A stretch of 64,000 nucleotides of DNA, taken from assembly GCF_037975245.1 (NCBI RefSeq), contig NC_092563.1, positions 955,001-1,019,000 on the forward strand, in the 5' to 3' direction. The notes beneath the pieces are model-generated. The model ran no database searches, was not told the origin of the DNA, and saw only the letters and a program-made list of their open reading frames with translations. Origin of the DNA: Apostichopus japonicus. Lineage: Eukaryota; Echinodermata; Holothuroidea; Aspidochirotida; Stichopodidae. Made by a program: the position numbers and the translations under genes. Positions within the stretch are counted from its first letter, which is position 1; every line of letters begins with the position of its first letter. Shown piece by piece: positions 12,319-27,300 of this stretch.

Positions 12319-15300
12319 GTAAGTATCAAACTTAATTGTAATTACAGTATTTTCTCCAATGAGTCAAACCAAATTAGCATATACTTACTTCACTTTAGCC
12401 TTTAAAAATGGTAAATTGATTGTTTTCAGTTCGTAGTGCAGTACACCTGCAGTACTTGCTGTCAAGCAACTTGTTAACAAGAGGCAAGAGAGCAAATAAA
12501 CGATTAAAATGTATCTAGAAACGTACTATAGTCGAATGAATAAATAAATAAGATTCAAGATGCAAACATACAATGTATATAATAGAATTGGGTTTCTTTT
12601 TAGGGTCCTTCCTTTCACAGCTTGCCATGCACGCTTAATGTTGTAACATAAACACTGTATTTGTAAATAAGTTTTAAATACTGGTTTTTTTTCCATCTGT
12701 ATAGTAAACATACAGAGTAACATTAAAGTACACTAAAAACATATACAAAAAAAAAAAAAAATGAAGGGGTGAAAGATTTTTTGCATGGCCTAATGATCTT
12801 AGTGTGCAGAAGTTATTCTGAAGTTGAAAACATATGTTAGCAACGCATGCAACACTGTCAGGTGAAGAAAAAAAAATCGGTCGTTCAATGTCGTGAATGA
12901 ATTGTACTGGAAATGTGAACATATGGTGGTGTGGTTGGTACACGTTATCTCTACATATACTTACAATATGTTGTTATACCAAGGTCATTGACTGTGATTG
13001 TTGCACGGTAGGTTAATTATATTCACTGTCTGTAGAATGTACAGTATTTTGTTTACTAGGAGAAAACAAGTCAGCTACAGTAATTGGTTTGATGAAACAA
13101 ATGAAACTCAAAGCAAGTTTATTATTATTGTAATATAGCATCTGCAGTAGCCTAAAATCCATAGCATTTAAGTAATATTCTTAAATTGCATTTCCTTTCC
13201 TTTGTTTTTATTTATTTAATTTATTTTTTTGGCATTTCATTTCCTTAAAAATGTGTTTACTGAAATGTTTACTTAATTTCTAACTGTAAACATGTGTCAG
13301 CATGCTTGTTAAAGCAATAATGTGTAATGTGCAGGCATGTCTACTAATAAACATAACCCGTACATTTGAATATTGATTTAATAGGCACTACATATGTACA
13401 GTGCAATACATATGTAACTGTAGCTACATTGTTAAGAATTAGAAATGGCAATAGTAGATAATCTACTATCTGAAGTAGATAATCTACTATCTGAATGAAT
13501 AGTAAATTACTCCTGCCTAAATAATAATTAACATACTGTATGTATGACAGTACGCACATTATATACATTTTGTACGACATCGTGTTGCAGCTTCTTGATA
13601 CAGTAATTTAATTTACCTTACTCTGACGATAATTTGATAAATTCACTCTTGTCGAAGCTTGGCTTGTATTGATCGCTCCTTGACACAACCTTGTTTGAGT
13701 TTGAGGAATGGGCCTTGTACAAATTCAGATATAATTCACTTATTTTTAGACTTGCAGTTCAGTGTATACTGTATGTGCTTGGACCCACAATGCATGTGTA
13801 CTGATTATCAGGCAATATCTTGTACATTAAGCCCTTCATTTGTGCCCACATTAATAGGTTTAAACTCTTTGAACCCCCCCTCCACCCCACCCTCAGAGCC
13901 TGGGCCTCCCTTCTGTTCTGTTTAATTAAAATGAAGATAGTGAATTTTATTTTAAGAAGTTTGACATTGATCTGTCTTTCACATTGTACTTGGATGTAGT
14001 TACCAATTTGAGACTTGGCAGTCCTTACTGTACAGTGTACCTCTGTTTCAGTTTATTTATGCATTCTAGCTTTGACGTCAGAAATAAGTTAGGTTATAGG
14101 CCGTGCTATAGTCCTGGATGCCTCACATACTTTTGTCTTACGCAACAATTCCTTATTGTGGCTATAAAAGTCACATATGTGTAAGGTCTCTGGAGAAGGT
14201 TCATAGGTGAATGACAGAATTTTAAGATGTTGAAATTTTATTGAATTCAGGAATCAAGAGTAAATATTGAAAACTGTATTTGTGGTGAAAGTGTTGTATT
14301 CATCCACATGTACCGTAGACTAAGAATAATACTGCGAGATCCCTGCTGTGTAGTACTCAGATGTACAGTATACTGTATGTCCTTGCATTGCAGACACTGA
14401 CTGATATACAGTAGTACTACAGTCTATGTAAAGTATGACGTAGAGGGATCATAGATGAGATGGTGCCCGATTAAATACTAAGTACTATCACTGTATATGG
14501 TTCACATGTTTTGGAGTTGCTTTGACAGGAAAGTGAGAAAACTGTTTTTGCTGTACATAGCAACAAGCTCAATGTTTGATCTGCCACACATACAGTATAT
14601 ACTGTATATTTTGTCTTCTAACCAATAAGGCTAGGGTTGCAGTACTGTGCGTGTCTTTCTAAAGAAACAATTTTGACTATTAATGGAATAATTGTTGACT
14701 TGGTGGGATGAAAATATGCCACTGTTACCGTAAGACTGTATAATGGCATTTTATTTTCCACCTGACTTTAAGTATTGGGTGCTGCTTTTTCAATGTTGTG
14801 GTACATACAGTACATGCATACTTTTGCATAGAGTAGCAAAGCAGCAATCTTTGACATGTGACAGTGGTTCGCAACTTAGAAACAAATTTTGGAATTTTGA
14901 GTTCAAACGTTCCAGTCTTATGGATACTACACTGCTAATGTACAGCATATCTCTGTTGTGAAGTATTTACCAAGTGGCACGCAGAACAAATATATATATA
15001 TTTGTTTGTTAATAAACTTCAAATCAAGGTTCTTGTAAAGTGATTATTAAGCGATAACACAGACAGGCCTGTACAAAGTTGTTTTTAGGATTTTGAAACT
15101 GAATTACACAACAAGCCTTCTAAAGGGTCTATTTTTTTTATTGAATTTATCTTCAGTACACAATATAAATACAAAATGTCTGCATACTATTGTGTGAATT
15201 GCAATTTACAGTATTTATTGAATTGTAATGCAGCAGCTAGCGTAACCATAGAGACAGTCAAGTTCATTTTGCTGCTATTTACAATATTAAAGCAGGTTCT

Positions 15301-18300
15301 TTATATCTAGGTTGTTCATAAGTTTGAAGTGTTTGAACAAAAAGTAATACACTGTGAAAATTTATGTTAGCTATTGATATAGTTGAGTGGATAAACAGCA
15401 TTGACATTAGAAGTAATGAAACCTAGCATCTTAGATAGTAGTGCATGGCGTCAAACCATGGGGGGCTTCCATAAGGTGATTCTTCAATCGGGAAAAATCC
15501 AAGGTTTTCCCATCTATTATATGGTCCTTCAATTGAATAAAATATCACAAAATGAGCTAAAACTGAAAATTGGATAGCCACACATTGTGAACTGTATAGT
15601 ATATTTTTTCCTCTGCGTATGCAATTAATTAATCTGTACAGTGTACTGTTCATAAAAAGTATAAGTACTTTGTAGTTCTTTGTTGCCAATATAACTATGT
15701 ACAGGCTACAGAGATACACCACAGAAAGATGTTTAAGCAACATATATTATGAAATGCTTGACCTTGACCAGTTATATTATTATTACTCCGGTATTTAGCT
15801 CATAATCCACAAGTTCTATGCGCTTTACAATTAACCCTGGTCATTGGTAACTTGTCGCACCTACACACCAAAGTGTGCACAATTCAAACAATCTCTCCTG
15901 GGGCACCACAGTGCACCACAGCCACGTGTCCCCCGGGGAACTTCCCATAGGGTGCAGCCACAAACCGGCGCACACAACTACAAGTCACCTCGAAAGTCCC
16001 CATTTATACACCTGGGTGAAGAGAGGCAATGGAGATAAAGTGCCTTACCCAAGGGCCAAGGACACAACGCAGGACACAGGGCTCGAACCAGTAATCCTGA
16101 GATCATAAGTCCACTGCCTTAACCACTTGACCACAACACCCTCACAGTTATACTGTAGTGAACATGGATAAACATTGCCCTTCTTGCGAAGACATCACTT
16201 CTTTGTGACGCGCGTATTGCCTATAATTGCTAGGAATGTAGAATCTTCTGTCGATATTAACCTGCAGACTGACTGCGATACCTTCTGTATCATGTGTAGG
16301 TTTTCACAAAAGTACAGTTGACAGAAATACTTGAATAATCCTCAATATTCCATGTACAGTAGGCCAATAAGTACATTCAAAAGGAACCAAAATTTATGCT
16401 GGTACATGGATTTGCCTTTGCATTATCTTGAGCCAACAATGAATTCCCTTTGTAAAGTTTACTGCCTTCTAGCAAGAGTTAAAAAGTTTTTGTTTCCGAT
16501 CATTTAATGATTTTCATCGTGAAATTTATGTAACCACAATTTTATTGGCTTAAACTAGATCATAATCAGTACCTGCAGAAATTGATAAAGAGTTTGGCTT
16601 ATCTATGATTGAATAATCTAATTGATATGAAACCTGCTCTCAATATGCAAAAAAAAAACATATTCAAATGAGTTGGTTTGTCTGTTTGTGTGAATGACTC
16701 CTACAACTATGCATGTTTTTTAACATTTTTTGGTTATACTTAGTACTAAAAGACTCAAGTAGAAAAAGTACACAAATTAATATTAGATTAGACTATACTA
16801 AGCTACAGTACAGTACTACACTTTTACTCAATAAACGTTCAGTGCAGTGGCTGTCAATTGATTTAAGTGTACACTACAGTACAGAAATACTGTGTACATA
16901 GTCTAGCTTAAAGTTGAACAGGTGTGGATATTTACATTACAATACTAGCATATAGACAACTTAATAAGCAAATATACAGTATGAATGTAGGCAGACAGCT
17001 TGTACAGAGAATAAAAACATGTGCAAATTTGCATACTGTATGGATCATGTATACACATACTGTGCTTAATTGTACACATGCTATGCATTATTATACAGCA
17101 AGAAGACATTTCCATGGGTCTGTGGGCTGATTGGCATCACATGCCACAACATATTCTGGTAATTCCACTTTAGTGCAAGATTATTTTTTTTTTTTAACCA
17201 AATATAATAAGACAGTACAGTACTTTTTAGAAGTCAATGGCAGTGCCCACAAGAACTGTAGGTAATTAAAACATAATAGAGCCAAACACTACAGCGCCCT
17301 TCTTTTTGTTGCCAGTCTTTTTATTACGTGGTGCTCAGTAGCTAGCCTACTGTAGGTAGCATGGATGAATTATTTTTTACTGTGGGTTAAAACAAGCTAA
17401 AGCTAAGTCAAATAAACTAGGACATTTGCACACCTATGGTAACCTTCGATCTGGAAAGGTTACACAAATTATTGTCCTGGCCACATAATTAAGGCGGCAC
17501 TGTACACAGCTGTGTTACTTCATTATTTGGCGTAGTATTTTGCCATGCAACACTGGATAAATTATTCCCCGTAGCACTGTATAGGATAGTACAGTACCAT
17601 ACAGCACAGGACTGTACTGTACAGCACATTACAGTATTGAACAGTTTAGTGTTTATTACTGTATAGTACAGAATAGTGTACCCTGTACAGGATAGTGCAT
17701 TATAGCTCGACATAATTATGCAACATGGTAATAGTCTACTTTCATGGCAAAGTTCATTTTGCTTCATTAACTATCATTAGTTTGGAAAGCTATCACTTAT
17801 AGGAGAGATGTTTCTAATTTTGTTTCTGTTAATTTGCTCCGATGGGGTTGCGGATGATCCCTGTTGCCTTCTTAATTAGCCAATTAGCCAATTGCATTTG
17901 TTTGGGTTCTACAGAACTCGACTTCCTGTCAAGAAGAATAGTAAACAGCTGCCTTTGTCTCAGTACCAAACCATATAATGCATTGTCCCGCAAGAATTTA
18001 ACAGACAAAGCGTGATTTTTGTTTTTTCTATCTTTTTTGTCTCTTCGTAAAGATAACCATACCGTACAAATTTGATCAACAGTAGAATCCTAATTACGAT
18101 CCTACTGTTGATCAAATTTTTTTTCAAATTTAAAAAATTGACAAAAAGAATGTCAAATTTTAACCAACTCATGATACTATATACACGTATGTTAACATAC
18201 ATGTACATTAGTATCATGAATTGGTTAAAATTTGACATTGTTTTTGTCAACAACAAATTTAAGAAGAAACCTACAAGAAGGAATCAAGACAAGTTTGACG

Positions 18301-21300
18301 ATTGTAGCTTGGTCAAATGTTTTTTACTATCCCTCAGGTTTGAACAAGTACATTAAAAATGTTCTGTTGAAATGGAAGCCATTTAGCCAATGGAACTTTG
18401 GAAGCATATTAGAACTTTATTTAATTTACATTTTAATTACGTTTCACACAAAACTATGGATTGTTTACTCTGTAGACCTACGTATATTTTCCTCCCCTCT
18501 TATCTCCTTCTCCCTTCCTCCAGCTTCTTCCTCATATTTATAGTTCTTTAAATTGTATTTATTTGTATTTCTAGTGTACATGTCTTTGATCATTTGATCT
18601 GTCTGTACCAGTCTTCTCATGTTTATATTTTTACTCTGTAAACATTTCCGCAAACGTGTAATTTCCTGCTTGGGATTTAACATCTACTCACTAAGTACAA
18701 CACATATATTTACATGGTTAAATATGTACAACATAACATGATGCAATGCCATATGATTTAAATTTCAAAGGAATTTGATTAATTTGGTCAATAAATCGTT
18801 AATCAATCGATATTTGTAGGGAGAAACATTATTACAGTTCTCTTGCCTCACTCCACTCCAGCTGTAGTGGGAGTTATTTATGTTTGCCTCACTTCTTGAA
18901 CCATTCCATAAGAGATAATTGATAGCTTAAACAGGAAGTCCTCAATTCTGCAGGGATACCAGCATCTCAAAGAGAGAGGAAGACCATTGTTAAATTAGTC
19001 AATTTGTTCTTGGAGACTATAACCAGGCTGTGTCATTGATGGATCATAGAAACTGTATGTAAAGTACAGTGCAGAAGTACTCTAGCCTTAGCCAGCACTG
19101 GAGTGTCCTATCACCATAGAATCAGACCACTCTTTTATTTTCTCCTGGTCATCAGAGCGTGGCTTCAATAACATTTTCAGGAATTCTGACTCTACTTGTG
19201 CTTGTGTTATTTACAGTATGCATCCCCTGTTACAGTCCCAACAGTGCAATGACACTAGTGTACAATGTGTCACTTTTCTTGGGGGAATTGAATGTTGAGT
19301 ATGATAAGTATGACAAAAGTATGCGTCTTTATGTGTCGTTTTATTGTATTTACTTAAAATGGTAGACTGGGTGTAAAAGAAGAACCGTATGGAACAGGGC
19401 ACCCATAATCGGTAAAACATTATACTATGATGAAAATTTCCATTTAATTCGGTTATTATTTGGTCGTAAAATGCCCCTAAAGTATGATTACATGTAATGA
19501 TATTGTAGTACATAAGTATGATCTTGTACTGTATTCTAAACTGATGAATAATAACCTAGACCCATGGAAATGAGACGAGGAGGCAAGTTGAGGTAGAGAG
19601 GGCTAACAAATGATAAAATCAGGATGACAGAGTTGTAATAGTTAGTATTTAAAAGTGCAAGAAAATTCTTCGCTTAATTACCTGTCTCCTCACAACTATG
19701 GCACCTTCATTCTAGCATAACTATGCAGTACAGTTTCTGTGGTAAGATTTGCCTCTACCATCATTTTAATTAACCGACTGCTACTACTGTACATTACAAT
19801 TAACCATAGTTCAGGTCTTCCCTGATTTAAAGAAAGATAAACGACAGCTTGGGCTGGATATAAAGGGCACTCATGCCACTCATATTGTGCATTGTAAGGG
19901 CATTTCATAGCAGATTGAACGTTTATAATCTAATGCTATATAACAGAGGTAGGTTAGACTCTTGAAGAGTCCTCTGTGATGACCTCTTTAAAAATAAGTA
20001 TTTATCAAGTATAGGTCTACTGCTTGGCCTGCCAGTTATTGCACAGACTGAATGTCATGGAGTACCGTACATACACACAGGGTATACATACAATACTGTA
20101 CAGTATCTATGATCAGATTAACACAGTGGATATCACAGAAAAAATGTGCTGCATGTTTTTGACTTTGGCATTTACATCACTCCTCTCTCACTTGTCTCCT
20201 GTTGTAGAACTTTGCCATAAATTTACCAAAACTGACCAGAATCTTATTGACTTTCACCATTTGTTCCTCTACCTGTTACTTCCAGTATAAACCTTGGTTT
20301 TCATGTTTACACAGAATGAGGTGACCACAGAGGTGACCACAGTGGTAAGGCTGTATACATTATAGGCAAAGGCTTGTTTAACAGAAAGAAGGATACTGTG
20401 GACCATTACAATTTATGGCCTACAGAGTGGAGACTACAATAGTCTTTTGGGCTCCCAAACAGAATCGTGACATCACAAACAGTTTAAAAGGTTCCTTTAT
20501 ATAGCAGAATGTTGATATATGATCCAAATTTTCAGTGGCATGACAGTGTTTTTTTTTACAATATTTTTATTGGGCATAATTTTTTTTGGTACAAACAACA
20601 TTGCCAGGTGTCTTTCATTTCTCAACCAAGGTCTTTTTTTTATGATGTAAACCAAAACAATTTTTGGGGAAAGTTTTTGTGATCCAAACAAATTCTAAAA
20701 CTTCTATGTATTCAATTCATACTAAAACAATGAAAGAAATCGCAGAGGACTGAAAAATATTGGATTAGAGAATAACAGACAAAACTGTTTGTTCTTGTAA
20801 AGAAGTTCAACAATGTAATTTGTTCAGCAAGTTACGCAGTTTCATACTATGACTGTACTAATACAGTAACGCCCACTACATCTCTCTACATATGATCTCT
20901 TTGTTGTTTCCTAGCAAAGACGACTGTCTTGTTCACCTTTAATTTCCCGCCATTTCTTCCTTCCCCCATTCAGTAGCCTGAAGAGTGGTCTATTCTGTTT
21001 GTCTCTGATGATTGATTCATCAATGGTGTGTCAATCCATTGTGCAGCATGTACTGTGCAGTGAAGGATATTTTGCTTGCATGACTGACCCAGTTGGTGTA
21101 TTCTTTATCGTTCACAGCAAGCAGAACATCAGATTAAAAAGTTCACAAATCAATGCCTTCAGTGTTGAAGGACATCAGAGTGTGAATAAAAATAGTTTTT
21201 CATAGTCATGCATGGAATTACAGTGTGAAGGCAGATGTTTTCCCCAACTTTTTTTTTTAGGACCAGAAGGGTTCAATGCTTTATTTCAATTATCAATACA

Positions 21301-24300
21301 GTTCAAATGGTTACTACTTTTATGTGGTGTGTGTGTGTTACTGCTATACCTGTACTGTGTATATTTAGGCGCAGGTATATTTTTGCACTACTGTGTACAT
21401 AGTGAAAAACACAATTATATGCTACATATTCTGTTGCTCCCCGTATCAGATCTGCTACTTATCCAAAATATATAATTACTAGGCTCATCGTTTGTATTAG
21501 AAACAGCTTCTAATGCAAATAAAATGCATTAATGTGAAAAATAGTCAAATGATAGCACCATTTGCGCCTGAGTCACTTTACTTGTTGGAAAATCCCCAAA
21601 GGAGAGAGGAAACCCCTTAGACGCATCCCCATATAAGTGTTATAGTTTTGGCCCCCCCAAACAATTTGCCTTGCCCCCTAATTGCCCCCCCCCAATATTG
21701 CCTTGGCTGTTGCCACCGCTGCATTCATGTAACCAGTGCTGTACAGTACCATACTGTACTTCCAATCTGAAAGTTAAACCCTCCCAGTCTGAGTCTGTCC
21801 ATGTACTCATCTTCTTTAAGTTAATCATGTGTCAAACCTTAACTGATAAACATAGATCTAGTGTACAATTGAACTGTGTTTCAAACAATTAGCAATAACT
21901 GAAGGGCCTAGTACCTGCATTATTATGACATCGACCTCCACTAGTACTATCACTTCTCTACATTCATTTCTCGTCTGTTATGATCTATATACTAGATCAG
22001 AAAGAGGTCTTAAGTACTCTTTATCAGTTAATAGATCTGTACAATGTGTGAAGTACTTTAGGTATCCTTGCATGTGATCTTCAAGGACAAGCTGTTTACA
22101 GTATGAGTGAATGCAGTGTAGTGAATTGACATATATCGAGCTGTGTTGTGAATCTACAGATTTAATTCACTCCTCACTCACCTGTCTTCTTTACCTACTA
22201 CGCACACCTATCTACTGTACCCTAGCCTAATAACTGGTAACATCACCCCAATGACCCCCCTATCAGTAAGTTTGTTACCTGAGCTTCCTTAAGCAAACAG
22301 TCTTACAGGTCGATCTTCAGTAGGCCTATATGCCTTAAAAATCAAGAATGTCTTTATTCAAGTACTTTCCTGACCTTCCAAGTTATTTCCAGTGGTTAGG
22401 GAGCCTGACATTGACACCTACTGTATATGAAAAGGGGAGGAGACATGGGTAGGAGGAGTGCAATCAATAGGGGGATACCCCTCCGTATATAAAAGTTGCA
22501 ATTTTCTAGTAAAAACTACTGTATACAGTATATATATACAGTATGAAAAGCATTAATAGTGCAAAATGTTTAGTTTGTAAAGAAACAAAAATCAGTATCC
22601 AGCTACTTTGTATTTTCGGGGGGGGGGGGGGCTACAATTTGTTTTCACCTTTCACATAAACTGGGAGAAAGAAAGACCAAACAAGTTGGGTATTGCTCCT
22701 CACTCCATGACAGGGGCCGATTGAAATAATGTACACTGCTTAAATACATACTTATAGTTTTACATAATACGTGTAGTCCCTGAACTGTTATCTTTATAAT
22801 GGGTAGTAGTGTCTTGTTTATCTTTGCTCATTTTAGCGATGAAGTCCCTAAACTGTCATTTTTATAATTTTTATAATTGGTATGATAGTGTCTTGTTGTC
22901 TTTTCTCTTTGCAGCAATACTGACTTTTATAAACTGTATGAACGTGAAATGGGCTGCTAGAGTACAAGATATATTTACGGTGGCTAAAGTTTTAGCTCTC
23001 ATAATCATCATCGTTGTTGGATTATACAACATGATGTTCAACGGTGAGTGAAAAGGTTTGAAGTTTTCGACAATTTTATTCCCTGGGAATAAAGAGAAAA
23101 GAAGTGATTACGATGAACTTGGATACATGCGTTTGTATCTTGTTAATTGTTTTTCCCCCGGTAAATGTAAATAAATTGTTTTACGCATGCTATAACATCA
23201 TCCATCATGTTAAAGGCAATAGTAGATATGAAAATTGATCTGGCAGGCCACAATGAAACATTGTTGCCAATCCACTTGCCTCAACACTTTAGGATGTATC
23301 CACTCAAAAGTGGACTTATTACATTATTTGTTCAAATATAAGATCAGAAGGTTTTAAATGTGCATTTTTCATATACTATGTTGGAATAACTTATCACCAG
23401 GGGCCCAACTGTACCAGAAGAGGGCTAGGGAATAGACCAGTTGGAAATGGGAGAGGGAGAGGGAGAGAGGGGGGGGGGGAGGGGAGGAGGAGGAGATAGG
23501 AGGGCAGTGGATGGGGATGGAAGGTTGTTACTTAATCTGGCCACCTCTTTTGGTAAAAGAAAAGATTTCTGCTAATGCTGTTACCTTTTTGGATGTTAAC
23601 TAAGAATAGGATAGATCTGCATATAGTGACAGATTTTGTGTGTTCTTGCAACAAGAGCTAATTTAGCTTTCATAAATAATGAACATTAATTAAGAAGAAT
23701 GAATGAAAGTTGTTATACTGTATTTACTTTGCTCCTGGCTTTCCTGTCTCCCCACAACCTTAGCAATCTCGTTCTATGGGTGACCTTTTAACACTGTGCA
23801 CCCTCTGTGCCCCAGACCTCTCCGGTAAATGCCCTTATCATTCTCCCACCCTCACTTTAAGACTAAAAGAATAGTTTTTGAGCCATTCTCTATACATTAA
23901 TGTTCACAGGAAGGGTAAGCAGTTTTGAAAATATGTTTGCTAATACCAGTACAGATGTGGGAAGTTATGCTGTAGCCATCTATGGTGGATTATTTGCCTA
24001 TGGAGGCTGGTAAGTAAACTGCAGATATTTATTATGATCTTAGCCCAAATTTCTCTTTTGAAGAGGTGCTTAAAAAGTATCCATGACAGAGTACATTGAT
24101 AGCAGGCAAAAGGAATGGGAAAATGTTGAAGAAAGTTGCATTGCTCCTAAAACAATGCAGTGAGAAGGAGGGTTGGGGTGGGGGTGGGGTGGTGGATGGA
24201 AGAGTTTCAAGAGTGGGGGAAAGTTTTTCACTTGCTCATTTCTAAAATGACAAAATAACATAATTTTCTTCGTACCTCTCTCACCTGTCTCCAGTCGTCT

Positions 24301-27300
24301 TATGCACTTTGCTTTTCTACCTGACCGACTAACTAGGGTCATGTTTTATAGACTTGCGCCCTATTCCATACCCCAGGCTCCACCCACTCTCTGTTCCATG
24401 CGAGTCTACCATTCCTGCAGATCAAGAGCCTTCTCCGACCTCAGTGAATCTGTAGACACCATTGTGAAACACATCTAAGTTTCCTTCGATTTCTAAATTT
24501 TTGTGAACATTGTGATCACATGAAGTTTGAATGCTTTATTTGCATACGGCATACTCACCACATGTATATGACAGTATATATGCTACATTGCCAGTGGCAA
24601 TCAACTATGCAGGTAGTTGGTATGTGGCAATGTAATTCACCTATTTGGTTGACCAAGATGGTTCACACTGTTGACCAGTAAGTGCTTCATATTTCCAATA
24701 TATTCTTCATATACAGTACGCTTTTGATAATCTTTTGTGAGTTTCTCTATCATGCACTCAGGCCATCCTCCTATCCCCCCCCCCCCATCCCTCAGGGCTC
24801 ACTTGTTAGCTGAAGCTTTGCAGTTTGGTTTAGAAACAACCTTGACCTTTCTTTACAGTAAACCATATTGAACCATTTTGGAGTACAGCCAACACAATAC
24901 CTTCAGTTTGTTCTCATATGTGTCCACAATCTGTTGTTTTGCACTTCCTACTGTACATCTACCTTTTAACTGGTAAAGTTTTATTAGATCTTACTGCATC
25001 TGCCAGGCATCTTTGTCAAGGGCTACTGTACCTATGCTGGAAAAAATAGCACAATTTACATACAGACACACACACACAGATATATGGGAATCCTCTCAAT
25101 GTGGCTAAATGTCTACTTGAAACAATGGCTACTTTTCTGTGACCCCTGTTGGGTACCCAACTAAGTTTTGACCTCCGATTTGCCTCCTTAAACATTCTTT
25201 AGGCCTAATATAGTAACTGGTTCACACAATGACAGGGCAAACATGACAAAATTAGTTAGTATCAATAAATAATATGATTGAGTGGTACAAGGTGTGGTAT
25301 TTGTAGTGGGGAGGGGGGGGGGTGGAGTGGGTTTGAGGGGGACAGGGAGGGTACAAGCATGGAAGATGGATGTAAGAGCAGAAATCTAGTGAATATCAAA
25401 TTTTAAAAGGGACAGATTTTTTTCCTGAAAGCTGTGGTCCTGTTATAGCACCCATAGTCAAATCTGCCCAAGTTTTAAATTAATGCCAGCAATCTGTTTA
25501 TGTAATTCACGTGAATACTGTCTTGTATTTGGCGTACAGTGCATTTCAACTTGGCATGCATTTCAAGTTTTGAGAGGAAAAACATGCCTTTTATTTGCCA
25601 ACTTTTATGCAGTGTTATAGGGTTGCATGTGTGCACACCCAAAACTGTAGTTTAAACACTGCTTCTCTTTTGGGGTACAAAAAGGTAACAGGAAATCATA
25701 AGCTATTATTTCTCACCATGCACCTGGGTAAGCAATCATAGCAGGGAGAACTTTTAGGAAAGGGTCAAAGAAAGTGTATAATGTGGAAAAGAAGTGGTTT
25801 GATAGTTGTAGCACTACATACATGTAGGGAGAATATGTAGTTGTAGCACTGTAGGGAGAATATGTAGTTGTAGCAGTACATGTAGGGAGAATATGTATTT
25901 GTAGCACTACATACATGTAGGGAGAATATGTAGTTGTAGCACTACATTTAGGGAGAATATGTAGTTGTAGCAGTACATGTAGGGAGACATAGTTGTAGCA
26001 CTACATACATGTAGGGAGAATATGTACAGTAGTTGTAGCACTACATTTAGGGAGAATATTTAGTTGTAGCACTACATGTAGGGAGAATATGTAGTTGTAG
26101 CAGTACATTTAGGGAGAATATGTAGTTGTAGCACTACATACATGTAGGGAGAATATGTAGTTGTAGCAGTACATTTAGGGAGAATAAATGAGAAAGGGAA
26201 AGAAATCTAGAAAAATATGCAATCCATGTTTAATGAGAGAAATGTGCACTGCAAAGAAGAAGGGGAGAAAAGAACTTTTGGTGGTAGAAAGAGAAGGAGG
26301 GGTCATTGGCAGATGGTCATCGATCGCTGAGGTTGTGAGTAGACAGGTAAGCTTGTCACTCGTAAGTTTCCAAACACGGTAAGTTTTGGGATATCCGCCC
26401 TGTGATTCTGTGATTACTATTGTTCGGTTGAACATGGTTCTTAAACCGCAGAAGTTTGTGTAACTGTAAGAAGTAATCAGATTTTGGTATTTTGTCATCT
26501 TTTGCAGGAATTATCTTAACTTTGTGACAGAAGAATTGAAAGATCCCTACAGGTAAGGATTATATAATCGCTGATGTAAAAATTTCACCTTTTTCTGTTG
26601 GGCAGGGGTAACTTACTTAATGAAGGGACACATTTGCTGTTTATGATGTCCAATTTTGTGGCACAAATATTTCTAGCTGTTACCATGAAGACTTTTTGTT
26701 ACACTTTGTAAAGTACCTAGTCTTTGTACACTTAAATGTGCAATCCCTGTTGCTCCTACTTTTGCCACCTTCTCTCCCTTAGAGCTGAAGTGGAGACCTG
26801 ATGCATATGCATGACAATCCTTAAACACAATGCTTAGATTCTAAAACTGTAGCCACTGAAAATTGTTAAAAACGATACTGTCAGGCCTAGAACCGTACAA
26901 GTTTAGGCACTTGCTGGAAAATGCCAGTGCTTCAAAAATCTACTAGCTAACTTGAAGTTCCCATCGAGGGCTTTTTCCTGAACACACATCAGTTTATACT
27001 GTACTTGATTTTCATTTTCAGAGAGCCTCGATAATATTCACTGATAAGAAGCAGTAATAAATACATACAGGGCTTATTTTCGGTACGGAAAATCATGCCA
27101 CCGATTCTTTGACTGACTTGTAGATTGTTAATGGACTTCATCTTGAGTTTAAGTTCTTAATATATTCTGGTGAAATATCAACCAGTTGGCATTCAGCCAG
27201 TGAATATCCCTAATTTGAAGGCCCGACTGGCCCTTCCTCTCTCCAAATTGATCACTTCTGAAACGGTGTTCATATGTAGTTATTTTAGGCTCAGTGTTAC

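Larger units (their letters stand above)
12319..22914 (+). other. SLC7 intron 1 (10.6 kb)
   Basis: No exon was found. The intron contains a SINE at 15777-16144, a foldback at 18068-18262, many TACAGTA/TACTGTA palindromes, a poly(A) tract near 12748-12762 and G or C runs near 21670 and 22618. Confidence 0.8.

Noticed and set aside
25803-26186. CRISPR-like array
   Set aside because: Repeats are contiguous, variable in length and lack distinct spacers. The setting is a eukaryotic intron.
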